A stretch of 64,000 bases of DNA, taken from positions 3,596,001 to 3,660,000 of the forward strand of contig NZ_CP026124.1 of assembly GCF_002902905.1 (NCBI RefSeq). The letters run 5' to 3'. This stretch comes from Achromobacter sp. AONIH1. GTDB lineage: Bacteria; Pseudomonadota; Gammaproteobacteria; Burkholderiales; Burkholderiaceae_B. Position 1 is the stretch's first letter; each line of letters starts with the position of its first letter. The notes below the pieces were generated by a model that searched no databases, had not been told where the DNA came from, and saw only the letters and a program-made list of their open reading frames with translations. Below, one piece after another: positions 55,626-62,979 of this stretch. The translations under genes and the position numbers were made by a program.

Positions 55626-55703
55626 CAGCGTCTTGCGGGGCGGGCTCATTCTTGCGGCCCGCAGGCATGCACTCCTGAGGAGCACGCGGGCGCTTTGGGG
55701 CGG

Positions 55704-56120
55704 CTATCTCATGCGGGGTAGTACGTAGTGGGGCGCCAGCGGGCCGGTGGGGCGGGTGCCGTCACGGTATAGCTGGGTCAGCTGGTTTTCGCCGACGAAG
55801 TAGCGCTGGCTGTCGCCGGAGGCGTCCAGGCGGATGGTGCTGCCGTCGGATTCCCACGAAAAGGTGCCGGCCACGACTTCGGGCTGGGGCTGGCGGTCCA
55901 GGTACTGGGTCTGCTTTTCGTAGCGGCCGTTGTCGGACAGGGTCACGCGCGTGCGGATGCCCGGGCAGTCGGCGCAGGGCAGCACGCCTTCGTAGCTGCC
56001 GGCCCAGTCCAGCGAGTCGCGCGCCGTGTGGCTGTCCACGGGGGCGGCGTTGCGCGACGGAGCGCAGGCGGTCAGGAAGGCTAGCGTCAGGGCGCAGGTC
56101 AGGGTGGTCTTGATCATCAT
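55704..56120 (-). CDS. NlpE-like lipoprotein
   Basis: A 138-residue lipoprotein: lipobox ending LTAC with Cys19, then a domain like the N-terminal NlpE barrel: 'WAGSYEGVLPCADCPGIRTRVTLSDNGRYEKQTQYL' (core 'YEGVLPCADCPGI', with the CxxC). NlpE senses copper and envelope stress in E. coli by activating Cpx; this short form has only one domain. The start ATG is 56120, with a second ATG one codon later. AGGAG precedes it. Confidence 0.85.
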   Translation of the reverse strand: MMIKTTLTCALTLAFLTACAPSRNAAPVDSHTARDSLDWAGSYEGVLPCADCPGIRTRVTLSDNGRYEKQTQYLDRQPQPEVVAGTFSWESDGSTIRLDASGDSQRYFVGENQLTQLYRDGTRPTGPLAPHYVLPRMR

Positions 56121-56260
56121 GGCGAGCTCCTGTTTGGCAAAACCGGCCCACGATACGGATGGAAGCCGCGGGCCGCTGAAACCGGATGTAAGACGCGAGA
56201 CGGCGCGCGGAGGCGTGCATTACGCTGTCCTGCCCTTCATCCGACAGGCGCATCATCGCA

Positions 56261-56734
56261 ATGAACGGCGAACACCGCTACCTCGTCCGCGTGGAATGGA
56301 CCGGCAACACCGGCTCCGGCACGTCCGACTACAAGTCTTATTCGCGCAACCACCTGATCCAGGCCGAGGGCAAGCCCGACATCCCCGGCTCATCCGACCC
56401 CGCGTTTCGCGGCGACCGGACGCGCTGGAATCCGGAAGACCTGCTGGTCGGGTCGCTATCGGCCTGCCACAAGCTCTGGTATCTGCACCTGTGCGCCGTC
56501 GAGGGCGTGCGCGTGCTGTCGTACCGCGACGAGGCCGAGGGCCTGATGGCCGAGGATCCCGAGCGCGGCGGGGCGTTCACGCGGGTGGTGCTGCGTCCCG
56601 TCGTCGGCGTGGCGCCGGGGGCGGACACCGCGCTGGCCGCCGCGTTGCACGAGCGCGCGCATCACTTCTGCTACATCGCCAATTCGGTGAATTTCCCGGT
56701 GCTGTGCGAGCCGCGCATCGTCGAGGAAGGCTAG
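56261..56734 (+). CDS. OsmC-family protein
   Basis: A 157-residue protein of the OsmC/Ohr superfamily, thiol-dependent peroxidases. The two redox Cys lie in 'LSACHKLWYLHLC' and 'ANSVNFPVLCEP'. 'NPEDLLVGSLSACH' is the family core. It is YhfA-like in sequence and probably reduces organic peroxides, but whether it acts like Ohr or OsmC is unclear. ATG at 56261. Confidence 0.9.
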   Translation: MNGEHRYLVRVEWTGNTGSGTSDYKSYSRNHLIQAEGKPDIPGSSDPAFRGDRTRWNPEDLLVGSLSACHKLWYLHLCAVEGVRVLSYRDEAEGLMAEDPERGGAFTRVVLRPVVGVAPGADTALAAALHERAHHFCYIANSVNFPVLCEPRIVEEG

Positions 56735-56815
56735 GGCCGGGTATCGCGGGCGTCCATGGCGGCGGCGGGGCGGCGCCGTCGCGGCGATAACTTTTACAAT
56801 TTTCCGGCGGCCGGC

Positions 56816-56842
56816 TGTCACGCGGCCGCCGGCTGTCTCGTC
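56816..56842 (+). promoter_or_regulatory. Candidate ECF41-type promoter
   Basis: TGTCACG (56816-56822), exactly 16 bases, then CGTC (56839-56842). The published ECF41 promoter is TGTCACA-N16-CGTC, so this matches 10 of 11 positions at exact spacing, 70 bases before the start of the carboxymuconolactone decarboxylase gene. Confidence 0.75.
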
Positions 56843-56912
56843 TTATGCACGACGGCGCTTCGCAACGGACGCCCGATCCCTTTTCCAACCGCATGAGCAG
56901 AGAGAGACCATC

Positions 56913-57359
56913 ATGAGCATCGCCCGCCTGAATCCCTATACCGCCGCGCCCAAGGCCGTGAAGGCCATGCTGGCCCTGACCGAGGCCGCCGAGCATTGCG
57001 GCCTGGAAAAAAGCCTGATCGAGCTGGTCAAGATCCGTTCCTCCCAGATCAATGGCTGCGCCTATTGCATCCACATGCATTGCAGCGACGCCCGCAAGCT
57101 GGGCGAGACCGAGATGCGCATCTACCTGCTGCCGGCCTGGCGCGAGTCGTCGCTGTATTCCGGCCGCGAGCGCGCCGCCCTGGCCTGGACTGAAGCGCTG
57201 ACCCGGCTGGCGGACACCGGCGCGCCCGACGCCGACTACGACGAACTGGCCCGCCACTTCAGCGAAGAGGAGCGGGTTAACCTGACGCTGGTCATCAACA
57301 TGATCAACGGCTGGAACCGCATCGCCGTCGGTTTCCGTTCCGTGCATCCCAAAGACTGA
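56913..57359 (+). CDS. Carboxymuconolactone decarboxylase/AhpD-family protein, ECF41 partner
   Basis: A 148-residue all-helical protein. The redox motif 'QINGCAYCIHMH' carries CxxCxxxH, as in AhpD and relatives, which act as disulphide reductases or decarboxylases. It directly precedes an ECF41 sigma factor (15 bases), the defining gene neighbourhood of ECF41, where this gene is usually the sigma factor's target. Probable role in an oxidative response. ATG at 56913. Confidence 0.92.
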   Translation: MSIARLNPYTAAPKAVKAMLALTEAAEHCGLEKSLIELVKIRSSQINGCAYCIHMHCSDARKLGETEMRIYLLPAWRESSLYSGRERAALAWTEALTRLADTGAPDADYDELARHFSEEERVNLTLVINMINGWNRIAVGFRSVHPKD

Positions 57360-57374
57360 AGGCCGACGCCCAGC

Positions 57375-58304
57375 ATGAGCGCATTGACCGCAGGCGACGC
57401 CGTCGCCGATTTCGAGCCCCATCGCCGTGTTTTGCAGGGACTGGCCTACCGCATGCTGGGCTCATGGTCCGAGGCGGAGGACATGGTGCAGGAAGCCTGG
57501 CTGCGCTGGCGCGATGTCGACCGAGCGCAGGTCGACGCGCCGCGCGCCTACCTGTCGCGCACCGTGACCCGCCTGTGCCTGGACTACATCAAATCGGCCC
57601 GCGCGCGCCGCGAGGAATACGTCGGCCCGTGGCTGCCCGAGCCGCTGCCCGACGCCGGCCTGTACGGCGGGCTGGGCGAGGGCGCGCTGGCGCACGATCT
57701 GTCGGTGGCGCTGATGCTGGCGCTGGAGCGGCTGTCGGCGCCCGAACGCGCCGCCTTCCTGCTGCACGATGTCTTTGACCAGCCTTACTCGGAGGTCGCC
57801 CGGACGCTGGGACGCAACGAGGCGTCCTGCCGACAGCTGGCGTTGCGGGCGCGCGAGCGCGTGCGCGAGGCGCGGCCGCGCTTCGCGGCCACCGAGCAGG
57901 ACGGCCTGCGCATCGCCGAGGCCTTCCTGCAGGCGTCGCGCGAAGGCGACCTGGGCGCCCTGCGGCAATTGCTGGCCGACGACGCCGTGCTGCACTCGGA
58001 CGGCGGCGGCAAGAAGGCCGCCACGCTGCGACCGGTCATGGGCGGCGACAAGGTGGCGCGCTTCTTCGCCGGCATCGCGGGCAAGCCGGGCGGCAAGCTG
58101 CTGGGCGCGGCCGTGGTGCGCCTGAACGGCATGCCCGCCGTGCTGGGCACCGAGGCCGACGGCCTGCCGCGCTCGATATCGCTGGACATCCAGGATGGCC
58201 GGATCGTGGCGGTCTACATGGTGCGCAACCCTGATAAGCTGCGCCATGTCGCGGCCCTGGCGCCGCGCCAGTCCGCCGAACCCGATGCGCCCCTATCCCC
58301 CTGA
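57375..58304 (+). CDS. ECF41-family RNA polymerase sigma factor
   Basis: A 309-residue sigma factor. Sigma region 2 (about 12-78; 'LQGLAYRMLGSWSEAEDMVQEAWLRW' begins it, core 'SWSEAEDMVQEAWL') and region 4 (about 108-160; 'VFDQPYSEVARTLGRNEASCRQLAL') are followed by a SnoaL/NTF2-like domain (about 175-290). The ECF41 motifs WLPEP (86-90) and DGGGK (208-212) are both present. ECF41 proteins have no separate anti-sigma factor; the C-terminal domain controls activity. ATG at 57375, 15 bases after its target gene. Confidence 0.94.
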   Translation: MSALTAGDAVADFEPHRRVLQGLAYRMLGSWSEAEDMVQEAWLRWRDVDRAQVDAPRAYLSRTVTRLCLDYIKSARARREEYVGPWLPEPLPDAGLYGGLGEGALAHDLSVALMLALERLSAPERAAFLLHDVFDQPYSEVARTLGRNEASCRQLALRARERVREARPRFAATEQDGLRIAEAFLQASREGDLGALRQLLADDAVLHSDGGGKKAATLRPVMGGDKVARFFAGIAGKPGGKLLGAAVVRLNGMPAVLGTEADGLPRSISLDIQDGRIVAVYMVRNPDKLRHVAALAPRQSAEPDAPLSP

Positions 58305-58863
58305 ACGATACGACCTGAACCTGCCCGCGCTGGACCTGCCCGGGCTGCGCCTGCGCGCCATGCGCGAGGCCGATGCCGATGATTGGCACGACTACCTGCG
58401 CCTGGAGGAAGTGACGCGCCACACCAGCTGGCGGCTCGATGGCCCGGCCACGCTGTCGGCGCTGATCCGCGCCTATGCCGAGCCGGCGCGTTCCAACAGC
58501 ATGCGGCTGGCGATCGCCGGGCCGGACGACAGGCTGGTCGGCACGATCGGCCTGAACGAAATCTCCATTCCGCACCGGCGCGCCGAGATCGCCTACGACC
58601 TGGCGCCGACGTATTGGGGCAGGGGCGTCGCCAGCGAGGCCTGCCGCAAGCTGGCCGAGTGGGCCCTGCGGGACCTGGGCTACGCCCGCATCCAGGCCAC
58701 GGTGCTCGACACCAACCAGGCTTCGCTGCGGGTGCTGGAACGCTGCGGCTTCCAGCGCGAGGGGCTGTTGCACGCCTATCGCGAGGTCGCCGGCGCATCG
58801 CGCCACTTCTGGATCTACGCGCGCACCTGGCCGCCGGCGGGCGGCGTGGCTGATTGTGGCTGA
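58285..58863 (+). CDS. GNAT-family N-acetyltransferase (RimJ/RimL-like)
   Basis: A 192-residue acetyltransferase whose ATG (58285) lies 20 bases before the sigma-factor stop, in another frame. 'LPGLRLRAMREADADDW', 'RRAEIAYDLAPTYWGRGVASEA' and 'VLDTNQASLRVLERCGFQREGLL' mark the RimJ/L type. Overlap with the sigma gene implies cotranscription with it. Substrate unknown. Confidence 0.9.
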   Translation: MRPYPPERYDLNLPALDLPGLRLRAMREADADDWHDYLRLEEVTRHTSWRLDGPATLSALIRAYAEPARSNSMRLAIAGPDDRLVGTIGLNEISIPHRRAEIAYDLAPTYWGRGVASEACRKLAEWALRDLGYARIQATVLDTNQASLRVLERCGFQREGLLHAYREVAGASRHFWIYARTWPPAGGVADCG

Positions 58864-58864
58864 T

Positions 58865-58900
58865 GGGGCTGGCGGGGCTGGCGGGGCTGGCGGGGCTGGC
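58865..58900. repeat. Four tandem copies of a 9-bp unit
   Basis: GGGGCTGGC repeats exactly four times (58865-58900) right after the acetyltransferase stop, followed by a decayed fifth. Length is a multiple of three but no gene crosses it. A likely site of slippage. Confidence 0.85.
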
Positions 58901-59021
58901 AGGGCTGATGGCGTTGGCGTATCGCGCCGCCGGCACCATCGGCGCATCGCCGTCGCCGGCCTGCCGATGCGTCGGCGCAAGGTAGACTAGCCCCTTCCTT
59001 TTTATCGCCCATGGAGCCGCC

Positions 59022-59573
59022 GTGTCTGCCGCCCTGATCGTGATCGACGTGCAACGCGCCCTGTTCGAGACCTCGCCGCCGCCGGCCGATGCCGACGCTG
59101 TGCTCGAACGCATCAATGCGCTGGCCGACCGCGCCCGCGCCGCCGGCGCGCCGGTCATCTACGTCCAGCACGAAACCCGCGACGGGGCGATGGCCGCCGG
59201 CCAGCCTGGCGTGGACCTGGATTTACGGCTCACGCCGGCGCCCGGCGACCGGCGCGTGCGCAAGACCACGCCCGACTCGTTCCTGCGCACCACCCTGTCC
59301 GACGAGCTGGAGGCGGCTGGCGCGTCGCGCCTGGTGATCTGCGGCTATGCCACCGAGTTCTGCGTGGACACCACCGTGCGCCGCGCGGCCGGGCTGGGCT
59401 TTCCCGTGACGCTGGCGGCCGACGCCCACACCACCCACGACAAGCCGCATGCTCCCGGCGCCCGCATCCGCGAGCACCACAATGCCACGCTGCCGGCGAT
59501 CAGCAGTTTCGGCGTGCGGATCCAGGCGCTGCCGGCCGCCGCCATCGATTTCCCGGCCGGGGGTGGGGCCTGA
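59022..59573 (+). CDS. Isochorismatase-family cysteine hydrolase
   Basis: A 183-residue hydrolase with the complete triad: Asp9 ('VIDVQRALF'), Lys81 ('RKTTPDSF') and Cys114 ('TEFCVDTTVR'). Members include nicotinamidases, N-carbamoylsarcosine amidohydrolases and isochorismatases; the exact substrate is open. Starts at GTG 59022 after GGAG. Its stop overlaps the start of the next gene (ATGA-like TGATG). Confidence 0.93.
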   Translation: MSAALIVIDVQRALFETSPPPADADAVLERINALADRARAAGAPVIYVQHETRDGAMAAGQPGVDLDLRLTPAPGDRRVRKTTPDSFLRTTLSDELEAAGASRLVICGYATEFCVDTTVRRAAGLGFPVTLAADAHTTHDKPHAPGARIREHHNATLPAISSFGVRIQALPAAAIDFPAGGGA

Positions 59574-59812
59574 TGGATCCGGAGCTGCTGTCGCTGCTGG
59601 TCACGCGGACCATGCCTTTCGGCAAGTACCAGGGCCGGCTGATCGCCGACCTGCCCGGGCCGTACCTGGCCTGGTTCGCGCGCAAGGGCTTTCCGCCCGG
59701 CGAGCTGGGCCGGCTGCTGGCGCTGATGCACGAGCTGGACCATAACGGGCTGGCTTCCCTGCTGGCGCCGCTGCGCAAGACGGGCGCTGGCAAGGTGGGC
59801 CAGGGCAAGTGA
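59573..59812 (+). CDS. DUF3820-family small protein
   Basis: A 79-residue protein: 'TRTMPFGKYQGRLIADLPGPYLAWFARKGFPPGELGRLL' (core 'MPFGKYQGRLIADLPGPYL') matches the DUF3820 (putative quorum-sensing-regulated virulence factor) family. Function is unproven. The ATG at 59573 overlaps the isochorismatase stop, so the two are coupled. Confidence 0.87.
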   Translation: MDPELLSLLVTRTMPFGKYQGRLIADLPGPYLAWFARKGFPPGELGRLLALMHELDHNGLASLLAPLRKTGAGKVGQGK

Positions 59813-59891
59813 AGCGGGCGGGATAGGGGCGGGCAGGGCGGGCCTTGGCGCCGGCGCTGTCGCGCAAATGTCACGAAATGCGCGCGAACGG

Positions 59892-59900
59892 TGCTACAAT
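59892..59900 (+). promoter_or_regulatory. Candidate extended -10 promoter for thrS-infC
   Basis: TGCTACAAT: a TGn extension and TACAAT (5/6 to TATAAT). The -35 region is weak, which is normal for extended -10 promoters. A transcript would start near 59907. Confidence 0.6.
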
Positions 59901-59921
59901 CGGCGACGTCCTACTCAGGAT

Positions 59922-59993
59922 GGGTCCAGGCAGGACAAATCCGAGTCCAAGCCCCAAACGGGTCCAAGCACCAAACCGAGTCCAAGCCCCCAA
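59922..59993. repeat. C/A-rich tandem repeat in the thrS leader
   Basis: Three 17-18-bp copies (59941-59958, 59959-59975, 59976-59993) sharing CGRGTCCAAGCNCCAAA, preceded by a decayed fourth (59922-59940). In RNA this would be poorly structured, a likely ribosome- or Rho-accessible stretch before the leader peptide. Confidence 0.75.
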
Positions 59994-60007
59994 GCGGTCC
60001 CGACATC

Positions 60008-60064
60008 ATGTTTTTCCCGCAGGCACGAACTACTACTTGGAACTTTCGCCCTATGTCGCGTTAA
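60008..60064 (+). CDS. Candidate thrS leader peptide with three Thr codons
   Basis: An 18-codon frame, ATG 60008 to TAA 60062-60064: MFFPQARTTTWNFRPMSR. Codons 8-10 (60029-60037) are ACT ACT ACT. Ribosomes stalled there under threonyl-tRNA shortage would leave 60055-60062 free; ribosomes reaching the stop would cover it. The ribosome site is weak (AGCGGT about 11 bases upstream), a caveat. Position between promoter and terminator of a threonyl-tRNA synthetase gene is what makes it convincing. Confidence 0.7.
   Translation: MFFPQARTTTWNFRPMSR
60055..60062 (+). promoter_or_regulatory. Candidate antiterminator strand
   Basis: GUCGCGUU can pair over all eight bases (one G-U) with AACGCGGC at 60133-60140, the 5' arm of the terminator. 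The two structures exclude each other. It spans the end of the leader peptide. Confidence 0.55.
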
Positions 60065-60130
60065 GTTTTTTCGTGCGTCGGGTTTCACCGTGGCAAGTCG
60101 GCGGTAAAGCTCATAGCAAGACAAATCCAG

Positions 60131-60155
60131 AAAACGCGGCATAGGCCGCGTTTTT
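60131..60155 (+). terminator. Intrinsic terminator/attenuator in the thrS leader
   Basis: AAAACGCGGC (60131-60140), loop ATAG, GCCGCGTTTT (60145-60154): 10-bp perfect stem running into TTTTT (60151-60155). It lies 57 bases before the thrS start on the coding strand, so unregulated it would stop thrS transcription. Confidence 0.85.
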
Positions 60156-60211
60156 CGTTTCCGCGTTTTCCGCATACCTCTTTCGTTTTCAGAACCCAGG
60201 AAGCACTCCCG

Positions 60212-62164
60212 ATGGTACAGATCACATTGCCCGATGGTTCGCAGCGCCAGTATCCGGGGCCGGTCACGGTCGCCGACGTCGCGCAGTCGATCGGCACGGG
60301 CCTGGCCAAGGCCGCCTTGGGCGGCCGCGTGGCGTTCGACGGCGCCGAGTCCAAGCTGGTCGACACCAGCTACCGCATCGAGTCCGATGCGAGCCTGGCC
60401 ATCGTCACCGCCAAGGACGCCGACGGCCTGGACCTGATCCGCCATTCCACGGCGCACCTGCTGGCCTACGCGGTCAAGTCGCTGTTCCCGGACGCGCAGG
60501 TCACCATCGGCCCCGTGATCGACAACGGCTTCTACTACGACTTCTCGTACAAGCGCCCCTTCACGCCGGAAGACCTGGCCGCCATCGAGAAGAAGATGGC
60601 CGAGCTGGCCAAGAAGGACGAAGTTGTGACGCGCGAGGAATGGTCGCGCGACGACGCCGTCGAATTCTTCAAGGGCATTGGCGAAAAGTACAAGGCTGAG
60701 ATCATCGCCTCGATCCCGTCCAACGAGACGCTGAGCCTGTACCGCGAGGGCGAGTTCATCGACCTGTGTCGCGGCCCGCACGTGCCGTCCACGGGCAAGC
60801 TCAAGGTCTTCAAGCTGATGAAGGTGGCCGGCGCCTACTGGCGCGGCGACAGCAAGAACGAGATGCTCCAGCGCATCTACGGCACGGCCTGGGCCACCAA
60901 GGACGAGCAGGACGCCTACCTGCACATGCTGGAAGAGGCTGAGCGCCGCGATCACCGCAAGATCGGCCGCGAACTCGACCTGTTCCATTTCCAGGACGAG
61001 GCCCCCGGCCTGATCTTCTGGCACCCCAAGGGCTGGGCGCTGTGGCAGCAGGTCGAGCAGTACATGCGCGGCGTCTATCGCGACAACGGCTACCAGGAAG
61101 TGAAGGCGCCGCAGATTCTCGACATCTCGCTGTGGAAGAAGACGGGCCACTGGGACAACTACCGTGAAAACATGTTCACGACGGAGTCCGAGAACCGCGT
61201 CTACGGCCTGAAGCCCATGAACTGCCCCGGCCACGTGCAGATCTTCAACGCCGGCCTGCACTCGTACCGCGAGCTGCCGCTGCGCTACGGCGAGTTCGGC
61301 CAGTGCCACCGCAACGAGCCGTCCGGCTCGCTGCACGGCATGATGCGCGTGCGCGGCTTCACCCAGGACGACGGCCACATCTTCTGTACCGAGGAACAGC
61401 TCCAGGACGAGTGCGCCGATTTCACGGCCCTGCTGCAGAAGGTCTACCGCGACTTCGGCTTCACCGAGGTGCTGTACAAGGTCGCCACGCGTCCCGAGAA
61501 GCGCATCGGCTCGGACGAGGTCTGGGACACGGCCGAATCGGCGCTGATGGAAAGCCTGCGCCGCACCGGTTGCGAATTCGAGATCTCGCCGGGCGAGGGC
61601 GCCTTCTACGGCCCCAAGGTCGAGTACACGCTGAAGGACGCCATCGGCCGCCACTGGCAGTGCGGCACGATCCAGGTCGACTTCTCCATGCCCGTGCGCC
61701 TGGGCGCCGAGTATGTGGACCAGAACGACCAGCGCCGTCCGCCGGTCATGCTGCACCGCGCGATCCTGGGTTCGCTCGAGCGTTTCATCGGCATGCTGAT
61801 CGAAAACCACGCCGGCGCGATGCCGCCCTGGCTGGCTCCGGTGCAGGCCGTGGTGTGCTGCATTTCCGAGCCTTCGGCTGATTATGCGGCTCAAATTGCG
61901 CAAAGCCTGAAAAAACAAGGCTTTAGGGTTGAATCGGATTTGCGCGGTGAAAAAATCACTCGTAAAATCCGGGAGCACAGCCTGCAGAAGGTGCCGTACA
62001 TCCTCGTCGTCGGCGACAAGGAGAAGCAAAATGGCACCGTCGCCGTACGCGGCCTGGGCGGACTGGATCTCGGCGCAATCGCCTTCGACGACTTCGTCGC
62101 GCGCCTGTCCGAGGACGTCTCCACCCGCCGCGACGTTGTTCACCCCGACAGCAGCGCTGTTTAA
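60212..62164 (+). CDS. thrS: Threonyl-tRNA synthetase
   Basis: A 650-residue class II synthetase charging tRNA-Thr. Domains: TGS (about 1-62), editing domain (about 65-225; '[15 protein letters not shown]' with the HxxxH zinc-like motif and '[10 protein letters not shown]'), catalytic core (about 245-535; motif 2 '[25 protein letters not shown]' core '[11 protein letters not shown]', motif 3 '[15 protein letters not shown]', zinc ligands Cys in 'MNCPGH' and His), anticodon-binding domain (about 540-640). Length is close to E. coli ThrRS (642). ATG at 60212. It heads the thrS-infC operon under the leader described. Confidence 0.97.
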   Translation: MVQITLPDGSQRQYPGPVTVADVAQSIGTGLAKAALGGRVAFDGAESKLVDTSYRIESDASLAIVTAKDADGLDLIRHSTAHLLAYAVKSLFPDAQVTIGPVIDNGFYYDFSYKRPFTPEDLAAIEKKMAELAKKDEVVTREEWSRDDAVEFFKGIGEKYKAEIIASIPSNETLSLYREGEFIDLCRGPHVPSTGKLKVFKLMKVAGAYWRGDSKNEMLQRIYGTAWATKDEQDAYLHMLEEAERRDHRKIGRELDLFHFQDEAPGLIFWHPKGWALWQQVEQYMRGVYRDNGYQEVKAPQILDISLWKKTGHWDNYRENMFTTESENRVYGLKPMNCPGHVQIFNAGLHSYRELPLRYGEFGQCHRNEPSGSLHGMMRVRGFTQDDGHIFCTEEQLQDECADFTALLQKVYRDFGFTEVLYKVATRPEKRIGSDEVWDTAESALMESLRRTGCEFEISPGEGAFYGPKVEYTLKDAIGRHWQCGTIQVDFSMPVRLGAEYVDQNDQRRPPVMLHRAILGSLERFIGMLIENHAGAMPPWLAPVQAVVCCISEPSADYAAQIAQSLKKQGFRVESDLRGEKITRKIREHSLQKVPYILVVGDKEKQNGTVAVRGLGGLDLGAIAFDDFVARLSEDVSTRRDVVHPDSSAV

Positions 62165-62184
62165 CATTTATAGGAACTTTCAAC

Positions 62185-62736
62185 ATCGCCACTGAAAAAG
62201 CCAATCGCATCAACGGTGAAATCCGCGTCCCCGAGGTGCGCCTGATAGGTCTGGACGGAGAACAGCTGGGCATCGTCAAGATCGCCGACGCCTTCCGTCT
62301 TTCCGAGCAAAGCGACGTGGATCTGGTGGAAATCGCGCCGAACGCCGAACCGCCGGTCTGCCGTTTGATGGACTACGGTAAGTTCAAGTACCAAGAGCAG
62401 AAGCGTCAAGCCGAAGCTCGTTCGAAGCAGAAGGTCATCCAGGTCAAGGAAGTCAAATTCCGTCCTGCCACCGACGAGGGCGACTACCAGGTCAAGCTGC
62501 GCAACCTGCGCCGCTTCCTCGAGGAAGGCGACAAGGCCAAGGTGACGCTGCGGTTCCGTGGCCGTGAAATGGCTCACCAGGAACTGGGCATGCGGGTACT
62601 TGAGCGCGTGCGCGACGATCTGGTCGAACTGGCCCAGGTCGAAGCCATGCCGAAGCTCGAAGGCCGTCAGATGGTCATGGTGCTGGCGCCGAAGAAGAAG
62701 GCCGCCCCTGCGGGCAAGGCCGAATCGGCCGCCTGA
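62185..62736 (+). CDS. infC: Translation initiation factor IF-3, ATC start codon
   Basis: A 183-residue IF-3 with the universal opening '[21 protein letters not shown]' (core '[15 protein letters not shown]'), '[23 protein letters not shown]' and the C-terminal domain '[17 protein letters not shown]'. No ATG/GTG/TTG precedes the conserved N-terminus; the ATC at 62185 is 7 bases after AGGAAC and matches the rare ATT/ATC initiation of infC in other bacteria, where IF-3 rejects its own weak start and so autoregulates. The first ATG/GTG-type start inside the frame (62236) would cut off conserved residues. 20 bases after thrS. Confidence 0.93.
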   Translation: MATEKANRINGEIRVPEVRLIGLDGEQLGIVKIADAFRLSEQSDVDLVEIAPNAEPPVCRLMDYGKFKYQEQKRQAEARSKQKVIQVKEVKFRPATDEGDYQVKLRNLRRFLEEGDKAKVTLRFRGREMAHQELGMRVLERVRDDLVELAQVEAMPKLEGRQMVMVLAPKKKAAPAGKAESAA

Positions 62737-62742
62737 GTCCCA

Positions 62743-62768
62743 CAGAGCCTCCCTCCGGGGAGGCTCTG
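62743..62768 (+). terminator. Hairpin after infC
   Basis: CAGAGCCTCC (62743-62752) pairs with GGAGGCTCTG (62759-62768), 10 bp with a 6-base loop, 6 bases after the infC stop. The following T run is short (GCGTTT), so it could be a terminator or partial terminator. Confidence 0.6.
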
Positions 62769-62859
62769 GCGTTTCGGGTCGGCGCGTTTCTGGTCGACGT
62801 TCCCGACCGGCGTTTCACGCCGGCTCGGAGCCGGCCGGGGCAGCCCCGAATGCAAGTCA

Positions 62860-62897
62860 CGAACCCGCCGCGTCCGCCAGGACGACCGGCGGGTTCG
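62860..62897. terminator. Second hairpin between infC and gshB
   Basis: CGAACCCGCC (62860-62869) and GGCGGGTTCG (62888-62897), 10-bp perfect stem, 18-base loop, followed by CTTATTG. It may complete termination of the thrS-infC transcript. Confidence 0.45.
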
Positions 62898-62934
62898 CTT
62901 ATTGGGCGGCTCTGCGCTACGATGTGGCAATCAA

Positions 62935-62960
62935 GCCGCCTTCCCGCGAGGGAAGGCGGC
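62935..62960 (+). promoter_or_regulatory. Strong hairpin just before the gshB start
   Basis: GCCGCCTTCCC (62935-62945), GCGA loop, GGGAAGGCGGC (62950-62960): 11-bp perfect stem, 19 bases before the gshB ATG. In RNA it is very stable and sits close to the ribosome site, so it could affect translation of gshB or mark a processing site. No U run follows. Confidence 0.5.
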
Positions 62961-62979
62961 GTCCGTTCAGGGTGTCGCG

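Larger units (their letters stand above)
59813..60211 (+). other. 399-base region upstream of thrS (promoter and leader)
   Basis: It contains, in order: an extended -10 promoter (59892-59900), a C/A-rich tandem repeat (59922-59993), a candidate leader-peptide gene (60008-60064), an antiterminator segment (60055-60062) and an intrinsic terminator (60131-60155), then about 56 bases to the thrS ATG. The leader RNA is about 305 nt. Confidence 0.75.

Noticed and set aside
59845..60144. Frames of 99 and 79 codons covering the thrS leader
   Set aside because: They run through the tandem repeat and terminator in other frames, with no family similarity; the short Thr-containing frame fits the regulatory layout better.
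59907..60211. T-box or other tRNA-sensing riboswitch before thrS
   Set aside because: No AGGGUGGNACCGCG-type T-box sequence or specifier-loop pattern is present; the leader-peptide model explains the elements.
59915..62167. 750-codon minus-strand frame opposite thrS
   Set aside because: Antisense shadow of thrS, without recognisable domains.
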